From the NCBI RefSeq assembly GCF_014655295.1, contig NZ_BNBI01000001.1:372001-436000 (forward strand): a stretch of DNA of 64,000 nucleotides, given 5' to 3'. Positions 47,244 to 55,951 of the stretch are shown one piece after another. Within the stretch, counting starts at the first letter, position 1; every line of letters starts with the position of its first letter. Both the position numbers and the translations under genes were made by a program. This DNA is from Streptomyces fumanus (GTDB lineage: Bacteria > Actinomycetota > Actinomycetes > Streptomycetales > Streptomycetaceae). The notes under the pieces are model-generated. The model saw only the letters and a program-made list of their open reading frames with translations, was not told where the DNA came from and searched no databases.

Positions 47244-49322
47244 GTGCCCGTACCCTCGTCCCGCAGATGGTTCACGGCGTGGTTCCACCGCCGGCAGACC
47301 GCCGTCCGCCTGCTCGTCCTCGCCTTCCTGGCCACCGCGTTCACCGCGCAGGCCGTCGGCGCGCTGCTGCCGCACGTGCCGCTGCTGCTCGCCGCGACCG
47401 CCGCCTCCCTGGCCGCCGAGGGCGTGCTCTACCGGTGGCAGCGCGGCATGCTGCCGCTGTTCGCCAAGTCCCACGCGGACCTCACCGTCCGGCATGTGCT
47501 GCGCGACCTGCTGCTGGTGATCGGCCTGCTGCGGCTGGGCGAGCAGCACCGCGAGACGGTGTACGCGCCGCTCGTCGCCGGTCTGCTGGTCTGCTACGCC
47601 CTGCACTGCGCGACCCAGGCGGTCTCGGTGCTGGTGCGGCGCAGCCGCACGCTGCCGGTGGTGACCCGGAACATCGACGCCTCGGAGCTGCGGCTCTCCC
47701 CGGCGCCGCCGGTGCTGCTGCGCCGCCCCGGCCACCGGCTGCTGGCCTTCGGGCTGCCCGCGACCGGCGGGCTGCTGGTCACCGTGGCCGCCGACGCGCC
47801 GGTGGCCGGGGCGGCGGGCCTCGCCCTGTCCCTCGCCGCCTCCCTGGCCGGGCTGGCCGCGCTGCTGCTGCGGCTGCTGCCGGGGCGCCGGCCCGCCGGG
47901 GAGCGGGAGGTCCTCGACTGGTTCGACGCCTGGCTGGCCGAGTACCGGCCCACCGTGGGGCTGTACTTCTCCGGCGGGGCCTCCTCCGCGTACCAGGCGA
48001 ACATGTGGCTGGAGCCGATCGCCAGGCTCGGCGGGCGGCCGGTGGTGGTGCTGCGCGAGCGGTTCATGGTGCAGAAGCTGGCGCCGACCGACCTGCCGAT
48101 CGTCTGCCTGCCGAAGGTGTCCACGCTGATGCGCCTGGAGCACTCCACCCTCCAGGTGCTCATCCACCCCTCGAACTCCGGCAAGACCTCGCAGGTGCTG
48201 CGCATCCCCACCATCAAGCACGCCTTCGTCAACCACGGCGAGAGCGACAAGCTGTCCTCCTGCAACCCGTACGCGAAGGCGTACGACCAGGTGTGGGTGG
48301 CCGGCCCCGCGGCCCGCGAGCGGTACGCGCTGGCCGAGGTCGGCGTCGAGGACAAGGACGTGGTGGAGATCGGCCGCCCGCAGCTCGACGCGGTACGGCC
48401 GTACGCCGGTCCGCCCGCCGGCCGGTACACGACCGTGCTGTACGCGCCGACCTGGGAGGGCTGGGACGGCAACCCCGGCAACACCTCGGTGATCGCGGCC
48501 GGGGAGAACCTGGTCCGGGCGCTGCTCGCCGACCCCGGGGTGCAACTGCTCTACAAGCCGCATCCGCTGACCGGGTCGGTCGACCCCCGGGCCGGCGCGG
48601 CCGACGCGCGGATCCGGGAGCTGATCCGGGCGGCCAACCGCGAACGGCCGGGCACCCGGCCCCAGGGAGCGGCCCAACTGGCCCGGCGCACCGCGGAGCT
48701 GGAGCGGGTCACCGCCGTCGCCGGGCGGGCCGGGGCGGACCCGGTGGAGCGGATGCTCGCGCAGTCGGCGCCGGAGCCGGGGCGGGCGGCGGCGGTGGCG
48801 CGGGCGGCGGCGGCCTGGGACGAGGCGTACTGGGCGGCGCTGCCGCCCGGGGAGCACCAGATCATCACGGACGCCCGGCCCGCGCTGTACTCCTGCTTCA
48901 ACCGGGCCGATCTGCTGATCAGCGATGTGTCCAGCGTGATCAGCGACTTCCTGGCCAGCGGCAAGCCGTACGCGGTGGCCAACACTAGCGGGCTGTCCGA
49001 GGAGGCGTTCCGGGTCGCCTTCCCGACGGTGGCGGCGGCGACCGTGCTGGCGCCGGACGCGGCCGGGGTGCCGGCGCTGCTGGAGGCGGTGCGGCACCCG
49101 GAGCAGGACGCGTTCGCCGCGGCCCGCGCGGAGCTGGCGCTGCGGCTGCTGGGGCCGGCCGAGCCGCCCGCGCAGGAGCGGTTCGCCGCGGCGGTACGGG
49201 CGCTGCGGGCGACGGCGCGGGGGCACCGGGAGCGGATGGCGGGGCGGCTCACGGCGGACCTGCCCGGTCAGCGGCGGGAGACCAGGCCGGTCACGCCGCC
49301 GCCGGGCGGTCCCGTCGGCTGA
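47244..49322 (+). CDS. Membrane-anchored TagF-like CDP-glycerol/ribitol phosphotransferase (copy 1)
   Basis: A 692-residue protein. The first about 220 residues hold several transmembrane helices (RLLVLAFLATAFTAQAVGAL and following). The rest is a CDP-glycerol glycerophosphotransferase domain with HAFVNHGESDK, VLYAPTWEGWDGNPGNTS, LLYKPHPLTGS and LISDVSSVISDFLASGKPYAV, which in TagF/TagB bind CDP-alditol and catalyse polymer elongation. Between PHPLTG and the last block lies a charged, helical insertion of about 90 residues. The ATG is at 47244. It overlaps the convergent glycosyltransferase gene by 32 bases at its 3' end. It is paralogous to the gene at 50701. Confidence 0.85.
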   Translation: MPVPSSRRWFTAWFHRRQTAVRLLVLAFLATAFTAQAVGALLPHVPLLLAATAASLAAEGVLYRWQRGMLPLFAKSHADLTVRHVLRDLLLVIGLLRLGEQHRETVYAPLVAGLLVCYALHCATQAVSVLVRRSRTLPVVTRNIDASELRLSPAPPVLLRRPGHRLLAFGLPATGGLLVTVAADAPVAGAAGLALSLAASLAGLAALLLRLLPGRRPAGEREVLDWFDAWLAEYRPTVGLYFSGGASSAYQANMWLEPIARLGGRPVVVLRERFMVQKLAPTDLPIVCLPKVSTLMRLEHSTLQVLIHPSNSGKTSQVLRIPTIKHAFVNHGESDKLSSCNPYAKAYDQVWVAGPAARERYALAEVGVEDKDVVEIGRPQLDAVRPYAGPPAGRYTTVLYAPTWEGWDGNPGNTSVIAAGENLVRALLADPGVQLLYKPHPLTGSVDPRAGAADARIRELIRAANRERPGTRPQGAAQLARRTAELERVTAVAGRAGADPVERMLAQSAPEPGRAAAVARAAAAWDEAYWAALPPGEHQIITDARPALYSCFNRADLLISDVSSVISDFLASGKPYAVANTSGLSEEAFRVAFPTVAAATVLAPDAAGVPALLEAVRHPEQDAFAAARAELALRLLGPAEPPAQERFAAAVRALRATARGHRERMAGRLTADLPGQRRETRPVTPPPGGPVG

Positions 49323-50514
49323 GGCCGCGGACGGCCGACAGGCGGCGGAGCCGGCGCAGCGCGCGGCGCGGGAAGGAGTCCGCGGGCTGTTCGCGGTAGC
49401 CGAGGAACGGGCGGGCCTCGCGCGGGCCGGCCAGGTAGACCTCGTCGGGGATGCCCGCCTTCCGGTCCCGGAAGTGCGGGTAGACCAGGTAGAGGCGGCG
49501 GCCGTTCTTCTCCAGCAGCCCGGCCGCCTGCCTCTTGTCCCGGACGAAGCGCACCACGTCGGTCAGCAGATCGGGCCGCCGGGCGGCCACCAGGTGCAGC
49601 CGGAGCCGCTCGTGGACCTTGAGCAGACGGGCGACGCCCTCGGTCCAGTACGCGTCCATCAGCGGCGCGGCCAGCTCCAGCTTGTGCCGCCGCACCTCCT
49701 CGTCGTCGGTGAGCCAGCGGGGGCCGAACTGGGGCAGCAGGGTGACGACGAAGGGGCGCACCATGAGCTGGTCGCGCCGCTCGCCCGGCGGGACCAGCTC
49801 GGCGATCAGGCGCATCAGGGCGCGCGCGGAGTCGAACCGCAGCGCGTAACCGCCGCTCTTGGTGACGTGCTTGCCGTCGTCGCGGCCCACCAGGTAGTAG
49901 CAGGTGTGGTCGGCGATCACCGAGACGCCGTCCGCCCGCAGATACGCCTCCATGGTGAACAGCGCGTCCTCGCCGGTGAACAGGGACTCGTCGAACCGCA
50001 TGCCGTGCCGCTCCAGCAGGGCGCGGCGGAACAGCTTCTGGGCGCTGAGGGTGAACTTGATGTTGGAGGAGAAGACGTCGGTGCGCTCCAGCGTCTTGTG
50101 CCACATCGACTTGGGCGCCCCGCGGTTGACGCCCTCGACCCGGCCGAGGACCACGTCCGTGCCGGCCCGGTCGGCCATGGCGACCATCCGCTCCAGCGCC
50201 TCGGGGCCGAGCCGGTCGTCGGCGTCGAGGAAGAACACGTAGCGGCCGGCGGCCTTGGCCAGGCCGGCGTTGCGGGGGCCGCTGGGGCCGCCGGAGTTCT
50301 CCTGGTGGATCACGGTGACCGGCATCGGGGCCCGGGCGGCGAACTCGTCCAGGTACTCCCCCGTGCCGTCGGTGGAGCCGTCGTCCACGGCGATGACCTC
50401 GACGCGCGCCGGGTCGAGGGTCTGAGCCTCCACGGACGCGAGGCACTCCACCAGGTACGGCATCGCTTCGTACGCCCCGATGATCACAGTGACATCAGGT
50501 TGCGTCACGGTCAC
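49291..50514 (-). CDS. Family 2 glycosyltransferase
   Basis: A 407-residue GT-A enzyme. VTVIIGAYEAMPYLVECLAS and VIAVDDGSTDGTGEYL bind the nucleotide sugar, YVFFLDADDRLGP has the metal-binding DxD (DAD), and a C-terminal part of about 200 residues ends in an Arg-rich tail. The start is GTG at 50512-50514 with GGGGGAAAC just before it. It sits between two TagF-like genes and, being in the opposite direction to copy 1, overlaps that gene by 32 bases tail to tail. It probably adds the sugar of the wall polymer, but the sugar donor cannot be deduced. Confidence 0.88.
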   Translation of the reverse strand: MTVTQPDVTVIIGAYEAMPYLVECLASVEAQTLDPARVEVIAVDDGSTDGTGEYLDEFAARAPMPVTVIHQENSGGPSGPRNAGLAKAAGRYVFFLDADDRLGPEALERMVAMADRAGTDVVLGRVEGVNRGAPKSMWHKTLERTDVFSSNIKFTLSAQKLFRRALLERHGMRFDESLFTGEDALFTMEAYLRADGVSVIADHTCYYLVGRDDGKHVTKSGGYALRFDSARALMRLIAELVPPGERRDQLMVRPFVVTLLPQFGPRWLTDDEEVRRHKLELAAPLMDAYWTEGVARLLKVHERLRLHLVAARRPDLLTDVVRFVRDKRQAAGLLEKNGRRLYLVYPHFRDRKAGIPDEVYLAGPREARPFLGYREQPADSFPRRALRRLRRLSAVRGLSRRDRPAAA

Positions 50515-50644
50515 GTTTCCCCCTAGACATGGCTCTTTTCCCCCGTATTTCCTCTATGGTCAACTGTTAGACGGGTGACCCGGAAAACCGGTTGCCTGCA
50601 CCACCGGTCCCGTGACGGACATCACCGTTTTGCACACGGAAACG

Positions 50645-50684
50645 GCTCGGCCCCCGGGAGTGGCGCCTTTCCCGGGGGCCGAGC
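50645..50684 (-). terminator. Terminator after TagF-like copy 2
   Basis: Arms GCTCGGCCCCCGGG (50645-50658) and CCCGGGGGCCGAGC (50671-50684) form a perfect 14-bp stem with a 12-base loop, starting 17 bases after the stop codon. It separates this transcript from the glycosyltransferase gene. Confidence 0.85.
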
Positions 50685-50700
50685 GGTGCGGTGCCGGAGG

Positions 50701-52809
50701 TCAGCCGGCGTTGACGTTGTCCGTCTCGCCGGCGGCGGTGGTGCGCTGGCCGGGCAGCGCGTCGGCCAGTTCCACGTCGGGGCCGCCGGCCATGATCCGG
50801 GTCCGCTGGCCCACGTTGCGCGCCTCGGCCTTCAGGGCGAGATCGGCGACCGCGGCGTTGAACTGCTCGATGGAGGTCGGCTCGTCGGGGCCGAGCAGAT
50901 AGCGCTTGAGCTCCTCGCGGTCCTCGGCCAGCGGGTCCTGGGCCGGATCGCGGACGGCGGCGAGCAGCGCGCCCAGCTCGGCGGCGCTGTTGGTGAGGAT
51001 CACCGCGGCGCGCACCGCGGTGTTCTGCCGCTTGAACTCCTCCTCGCCCAGCCCGGCGGAGTCCGTCACCGCGTACGGCTTGCCGCTGGCGATGAAGTCG
51101 GAGACCACGCTGGAGATGTCGGAGACCATGGCGTCGGAGACGTTGAAGCAGTCGTACAGGCGCGGCTCGGCGCCCGTGACGACCCGGTGCTCCCAGGTGG
51201 GGACGGACCGCCAGTAGGCGGCGTTCCACTCGGCGCGGAGCCGGGCGACCTCCGCGTGCCGCTCCAGGTCGATCAGGCCGTCGCGGGACGCCTCGGCCTC
51301 GTCGCCCTTGTCGGTGCCGCCGCCCGTCAGCTCGGCGAGCCGGGCCTCGACGCGGGCCAGTTCGGCGCGGGCGGCGGCCTGGCCGGCGGCGTCGGCGGGG
51401 TAGCGGGGGTCGGCGGCGCGCTCGGCGGCGGCCTGCTCCACCAGGGCGGTGATCCGCTGGTGGGCGGCCTTGGCGCGGGCGCTGCGGGTGCCGGTGAAGG
51501 GGTGCGGCTTGTACAGGACGCGGACCGGCGGGTCGGCGGCGATCAGCCTCTTCACGATGTTCTCGCCGGCCAGCAGGAGCGAGGTGTTGCCCGGGTTGTC
51601 GTCCCAGCCCTCCCAGGTGGGGGCGTACAGCACGGTCGGCATCCGGTCCTCGGGCACGCCCCGCCCGGTCCGGATGGGGGCGAGCTGCGGGCGGCCGACC
51701 TCCACGATGTCCTCGTCGCGGACACCGACGTCGGCGATGGCGTAGCGGTCGCGGCCGGCCCGGCCGGCGGTCCACACCTCGTCGTACACCTTGCTGTACG
51801 GGTTGACGCTGGCGATCTTGTCGCTGTCGCCGTGGCCGATGAAGACGTGCTTCATGGTCGGCACGCGCAGCAGGTGGATGTTCTTGCCGACGTTGGCCGC
51901 GTAGAGCGCGACGCGGACCGTGGACAGGTCCATGTTCATCAGGTGCACACCCCCGGGCACACAGATGACGGGGACCGTGGTCGGCGCCAGGTTCTGCAGG
52001 ATGACCCGCTCGCGCAGGATGATCAGCGGCCGGGTGTCGAGCTGCTCCATGGTCTCCAGCCACATGTTGACCTGGTAGGCGGAGTCCTTGGAGCCGGAGA
52101 AGTACAGCACCGTCTCGGGCCGGTACTCGCGCAGCCAGTCGTCGACCGCGGCGAGCACCTTCTCGGCGCGCGGCGGGATGCGCCGGCCGCGGACGTAGGG
52201 CAGCAGCGCCAGCACGTAGAGCGCGCCCGCGCCCAGGGTGACGCCGATGCCGAGGAAGCCGGGCAGGTCGGAGCCGGTCTCGGCGGCGATCAGGATGCCG
52301 GCGACGGCGGCCAGGTCGAAGTGGAGGATCTTCTCGGCGGAGCGGTTCAGCAGCCCGCGCGGCGGGGCGTCCGGGATGCGGATGCGGGAGGCCAGGTCGA
52401 CGTTGCGGGTGGCGACCGGCAGCCGGCGCCGGTTGCGGATCAGGGTGACCAGGGCGCCGTGCGGGGCCTGGAGACCGTAGAAGGCGATGAAGCAGGCGAT
52501 GGCCGCGTAGTAGATCAGTTCGTCGGCGAGGGACAGCCGGGCCAGCAGCAGGATCAGCAGGAGCTGACGGATCAGGAAGCGGATCGACAGACCGGCGCGG
52601 ATCTTGCTGAGCCGGCTGATCAGATAGCTGTTCCTGCGGTGCAGATAGTGGTCCGCCAGGTACGTCACGGTGGCCGTGACCGCGAAGGCGGGAACGCTCG
52701 GGACGAGCGCGGCCACCATCACGCCGGGGAAGCCCAGCATCATGAGGACCGCCGCGGCCAGCTCGGCCGCGCTGCCCACCCGGGCGACGCGAATAGCGGT
52801 GGGTATCAC
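50701..52809 (-). CDS. Membrane-anchored TagF-like CDP-glycerol/ribitol phosphotransferase (copy 2)
   Basis: A 702-residue paralogue of the gene at 47244. Several transmembrane helices occupy the first about 215 residues, then comes the phosphotransferase domain with HVFIGHGDSDK, VLYAPTWEGWDDNPGNTS, VLYKPHPFTGT and MVSDISSVVSDFIASGKPYAV. A longer Ala/Glu-rich insertion (about 110 residues) separates PHPFTG from the last block. The start is GTG at 52807-52809 (VIPTAIRVARVG) behind AGCAGG; longer frames upstream are Pro/Arg-rich and were rejected. It lies 157 bases downstream of the cytidylyltransferase-reductase gene, whose product would make its activated substrate. A strong terminator follows. 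Confidence 0.87.
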   Translation of the reverse strand: MIPTAIRVARVGSAAELAAAVLMMLGFPGVMVAALVPSVPAFAVTATVTYLADHYLHRRNSYLISRLSKIRAGLSIRFLIRQLLLILLLARLSLADELIYYAAIACFIAFYGLQAPHGALVTLIRNRRRLPVATRNVDLASRIRIPDAPPRGLLNRSAEKILHFDLAAVAGILIAAETGSDLPGFLGIGVTLGAGALYVLALLPYVRGRRIPPRAEKVLAAVDDWLREYRPETVLYFSGSKDSAYQVNMWLETMEQLDTRPLIILRERVILQNLAPTTVPVICVPGGVHLMNMDLSTVRVALYAANVGKNIHLLRVPTMKHVFIGHGDSDKIASVNPYSKVYDEVWTAGRAGRDRYAIADVGVRDEDIVEVGRPQLAPIRTGRGVPEDRMPTVLYAPTWEGWDDNPGNTSLLLAGENIVKRLIAADPPVRVLYKPHPFTGTRSARAKAAHQRITALVEQAAAERAADPRYPADAAGQAAARAELARVEARLAELTGGGTDKGDEAEASRDGLIDLERHAEVARLRAEWNAAYWRSVPTWEHRVVTGAEPRLYDCFNVSDAMVSDISSVVSDFIASGKPYAVTDSAGLGEEEFKRQNTAVRAAVILTNSAAELGALLAAVRDPAQDPLAEDREELKRYLLGPDEPTSIEQFNAAVADLALKAEARNVGQRTRIMAGGPDVELADALPGQRTTAAGETDNVNAG

Positions 52810-52966
52810 GGAGAACCTGCTCGTTGAAGGGGGTGTTCCGGTTTTGTGCTGGGACCCTGCTGAAATTGTGAGCGACAGGTGGAGGTACGGATACAGGCCC
52901 CTGCCAGCGCCCGGTGAAAGGGCGCGCGCAAGGGCCTGGATGTCCGCAGACTGATAAGCGCGATTA

Positions 52967-54463
52967 TTACACGCCGTCCTGTCGGGCCAGCACCGAGGCC
53001 AGCGCCTGGTCGAACCCGGTGGCGCGGGCCGCGCCGGCCGTCGGGTCCTGCTGGCGGACGTCGATGACATGGCCGGTCAGCTCGGAGAGCAGCACGTCGA
53101 GCGAGGTGTGCGCGACGGCCTCGGAGGAGAGCAGGCTGCCCGCGGGCTCCTGGCCGAACGCCTTGGTGCGCATCGGGGTGGCGGTGCGCTCCGGGTTGAT
53201 GCAGTTGACGCGGACGCCGTCGCCGGCCCACTCGTCGGACAGGGCCTGCGTGAGATTGACCATCGCGGCCTTGGTGGAGGAGTACAGGGAGTACTCGGCC
53301 CGGCCCCGGGTGTAGCTGCTGGAGGTGTAGAGCAGCAACTGTCCGCCGGTCTCGGCGAGGTACTTGTACGAGGAGCGGGCGATCTGCACCGGCGCCAGGT
53401 AGTTGACCTTCAGCGCCTCCTCGATGGTGGCGTTGTCGGTCTCGGCGAGCTTGCCGATGCGCAGCACGCCCGCGGTGTTGACGACGTAGTCGATGCGCCC
53501 GGTCTCGGCGTACGCCTTGGACAGGGCGTCGTCGACCTCCTCCGGGTTCTCCACGTGGGTGCCGGTGGTGGAGCGGCCCAGCGCGTAGACGGTGGCGCCG
53601 TAGGACTCGGCGAGTTCGGCGATGTCCTTGCCGATGCCGTAGGAGCCGCCGAAGACGACCAGGGTCTTGCCGGTGAGCAGTTCGCGGTAGGTGTCCTCGC
53701 CCTTCTGCTCGGGCGCGGCGGAGGAGGCCAACTGGAACAGCTTGTCGGCGATGAACACGTCGACGGGCTGGGTGACCTTCATGTTGTACTCGTCGCCCGC
53801 GACGACGTGGATCGGCACGTCCGGCAGGTACTTGAGGACGACCGAGCAGTCGTCGGTGGCCTGGAAGTTGGGGTCGCCGGCCGCGACCTGGTAGGCGCGG
53901 CGGATCGTGGACAGCTTGAACGCCTGGGGCGTCTGGCCGCGGCGCAGCCGGGAGCGGTCCGGGATCTCGGTGATGAACTCGCCGTCCGAGCCGTGGGTGC
54001 GGGTCACGATGATGGTGTCCGCGGACGGGATGGCCACGTCGACGGCCTCGTAGCGCTCCAGCGCGGCCACGCAGTCGTCTATCACGCGCTGCGAGAGCAG
54101 GGGGCGTACGGCGTCGTGGAAGAGGACGTTGAGGTCCTCGCCCTCGGCCAGGCCCTCGCCGAGGGCGGCGATGGCGCGCTCGGTGGTCTCGTTCCGCGTC
54201 GCGCCGCCCTCGATGACCTTCCTGACCTTCGTCAGGCCGGCCTTGGCGACGATCTTCTCCACGTCGGGGACGTAGCCCGGCGCCATCAGCACGATGACGT
54301 CGTCGATGGAGTCGGCGTTCTGGAAGGTGGTCAGGGTGTGCTCGATGACTGCCTTGCCGGCGATCTTCAGCAACTGCTTGGGGATCGACAGACCCACCCG
54401 CTGACCGGTGCCACCGGCCAGGATCACTGCGGTGGTACGGGGCTTGGCTATGTGCTGGGACAC
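52967..54463 (-). CDS. Bifunctional cytidylyltransferase / SDR reductase (CDP-ribitol-forming type)
   Basis: A 498-residue fusion. Residues 1-235 are an IspD/TarI-type cytidylyltransferase (AVILAGGTGQRVGLSIPKQL, FHDAVRPLLS, RGQTPQAF). Residues about 250-490 are a short-chain reductase (LVVFGGSYGIGKDIAELA for NAD(P), a YSSTK segment with the catalytic Tyr and Lys). The same domain pair makes CDP-ribitol from ribulose-5-phosphate in Haemophilus Bcs1/Acs1; TarI and TarJ are separate proteins in Bacillus. The start is GTG at 54461-54463 (VSQHIAKP) behind AAGGTAGG. The GG-rich loop is GGSYGIG rather than the more common TGxxxGIG. CDP-ribitol as product is inferred from the fold pair and its neighbours. 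Confidence 0.85.
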   Translation of the reverse strand: MSQHIAKPRTTAVILAGGTGQRVGLSIPKQLLKIAGKAVIEHTLTTFQNADSIDDVIVLMAPGYVPDVEKIVAKAGLTKVRKVIEGGATRNETTERAIAALGEGLAEGEDLNVLFHDAVRPLLSQRVIDDCVAALERYEAVDVAIPSADTIIVTRTHGSDGEFITEIPDRSRLRRGQTPQAFKLSTIRRAYQVAAGDPNFQATDDCSVVLKYLPDVPIHVVAGDEYNMKVTQPVDVFIADKLFQLASSAAPEQKGEDTYRELLTGKTLVVFGGSYGIGKDIAELAESYGATVYALGRSTTGTHVENPEEVDDALSKAYAETGRIDYVVNTAGVLRIGKLAETDNATIEEALKVNYLAPVQIARSSYKYLAETGGQLLLYTSSSYTRGRAEYSLYSSTKAAMVNLTQALSDEWAGDGVRVNCINPERTATPMRTKAFGQEPAGSLLSSEAVAHTSLDVLLSELTGHVIDVRQQDPTAGAARATGFDQALASVLARQDGV

Positions 54464-54669
54464 AGGTGACCTACCTTGGGGCGACAGGGAACCCGGAAAT
54501 GGTCCCACTTGTGGTTACCGCAGTGCAAGGTGAGCGACCTCCACCGCATATGTGCGCGCAACCTGTCATTCACCTTGTGCTCCTGGTGACTACGGGCGCC
54601 CGGTCGGCAGTTCCCGGACGGCCGGGGAATTCCTGTGAGCAAGTCCACAGATGTGGGCAGTTGTCGGGG

Positions 54670-55857
54670 TCAGCGGCGCCGCAGCCGGCGCAGACAGCGG
54701 TGGCCGAGCACCTTCACCAGGTCCTTGGAGGAGGTCTGGTGCACGGTGCGCGCCTTGGCGGGGGCGCTGTGCCGCACCGGCGCGGAGGCCGCCGCGGCCA
54801 GCGCCCCGTACAGCGCCCGGGCCGCCGCCTCGGGAGCGAGCGCGGGTTGCGCGGCCGGCGGTGACGGCTCGGGTACGGCGGACAGCGGCGCCGGGTCGCC
54901 GATCACGCGCACGCCGAGGGCGGTGATCCGCGCGGCGGCCTCGGCGCCGATCGCGGCGGCGGCCTCGGCGGCCCACGCGGGGGTGGCGATCCGGGCGTCG
55001 CCCGGTGCGGGGGCGCAGGCGTTCTTCAGGTGCACGACGGCGCCATTGCGGACGAGCCGGGAGTACAGCTCCTCGGGCAGCTCGTGTTCGCGGAATTCCT
55101 TGTTGAGCGCCCGCAGCATTTCCGCCTCGGCCAGGGTGAGGGACCGGTTCGCCGTCTCCGGAACGGCACGCAGCAGATTCCGGGGCAGTCCGAGCAGCGC
55201 CTCGAAGACGCGCAGCAGCGCGTCCCGGTCCCGGTCGTCGACCACGACGACGGTGACCCGGCCGGGGCCGACCGCCCGGACCCACCGCTCCACCAGCCGG
55301 TCGTGCCGGTGCCGCCGCCAGAAGCTGGGGTTGGGCTTCCGGTACGGCGGCTTCCTGAGCATGTGCTCCAGCCAGTCCTCGTAGCCCATGCGCAGGCCGT
55401 TCTGCACGTACTGCTGCCACTGCGAGGGCATGATCCTCGCCAGCGGGCGCAGGGTCACCAGGACGTGCACGCGCTCGCCGCCGAGCTGCTCCACGATCCG
55501 GGCGATGGTCGCGTCGTCGTCGGCGTCGGCGAAGAACTCGCTGCTGACCACCGAGGTGCGCCCGCCGGTGGCGCGGACCTGGTCCAGCAGTTGGGTCCAG
55601 TGCCGGCCGGTCGGCGCCAGGTCGCCCATCATGGCGGGCCGGGCGCAGGCGGCCAGGGCGGCCTCCATGGGGTGCCGGGTGTGCGCGGGGAACTCCACGC
55701 CGTGCGCCCGCATGGCGTCCTTCGCGGCGAACAGGGCGCCCTGGACGGCGGTGGTCCCGGTCTTGTGCGGGCCGATGTGCAGCAGGCGGGTGCCGGCGGG
55801 CAGGGGTGCGATCGCCTCGTTCACCGGGGCGCCGTCTCTCGTACAGTCCGTCTCCAT
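54670..55857 (-). CDS. Sulfotransferase-like protein
   Basis: A 395-residue protein. LLHIGPHKTGTTAVQGALF near residue 26 is the P-loop-like motif that binds the 5'-phosphosulfate of PAPS, and LVTLRPLARIMPSQWQQYV near 138 matches the 3'-phosphate-binding segment (R...S.W). A long basic, Arg-rich C-terminus follows. No signal peptide or membrane helix is seen, so it acts in the cytosol. The ATG at 55855-55857 is used. It lies 94 bases downstream of phoD and upstream of the cytidylyltransferase-reductase. Sulfation of a wall-polymer precursor is a tempting guess, but other small kinases share the P-loop and the acceptor is not known. Confidence 0.7.
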   Translation of the reverse strand: METDCTRDGAPVNEAIAPLPAGTRLLHIGPHKTGTTAVQGALFAAKDAMRAHGVEFPAHTRHPMEAALAACARPAMMGDLAPTGRHWTQLLDQVRATGGRTSVVSSEFFADADDDATIARIVEQLGGERVHVLVTLRPLARIMPSQWQQYVQNGLRMGYEDWLEHMLRKPPYRKPNPSFWRRHRHDRLVERWVRAVGPGRVTVVVVDDRDRDALLRVFEALLGLPRNLLRAVPETANRSLTLAEAEMLRALNKEFREHELPEELYSRLVRNGAVVHLKNACAPAPGDARIATPAWAAEAAAAIGAEAAARITALGVRVIGDPAPLSAVPEPSPPAAQPALAPEAAARALYGALAAAASAPVRHSAPAKARTVHQTSSKDLVKVLGHRCLRRLRRR

Positions 55858-55882
55858 GGTCAACGGACGGTAGGAGTCCTTC

Positions 55883-55915
55883 CTGAGGAAGGGCTGAGGA
55901 AGGGCTGAGAAGGGG
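55883..55915 (+). repeat. Triple 11-base tandem repeat
   Basis: CTGAGGAAGGG occurs at 55883-55893 and 55894-55904, and a variant CTGAGAAGGGG at 55905-55915. It lies between the phoD terminator and the sulfotransferase-like gene. No function is apparent. Confidence 0.8.
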
Positions 55916-55941
55916 CTGGGACGGTGAGGGGTCCCAGCCCC
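55912..55941 (-). terminator. phoD terminator
   Basis: GGGGCTGGGAC (55912-55922) and GTCCCAGCCCC (55931-55941) form a perfect 11-bp stem with an 8-base loop, starting 10 bases after the phoD stop on the minus strand. Confidence 0.8.
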
Positions 55942-55951
55942 GCCGGGCGGC

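Noticed and set aside
53000..53070. Longer N-terminus for TagF-like copy 2 (start near 53070)
   Set aside because: The extra 87 residues are Pro/Arg-rich and overlap the preceding gene's end; the GTG at 52809 begins the conserved membrane part.
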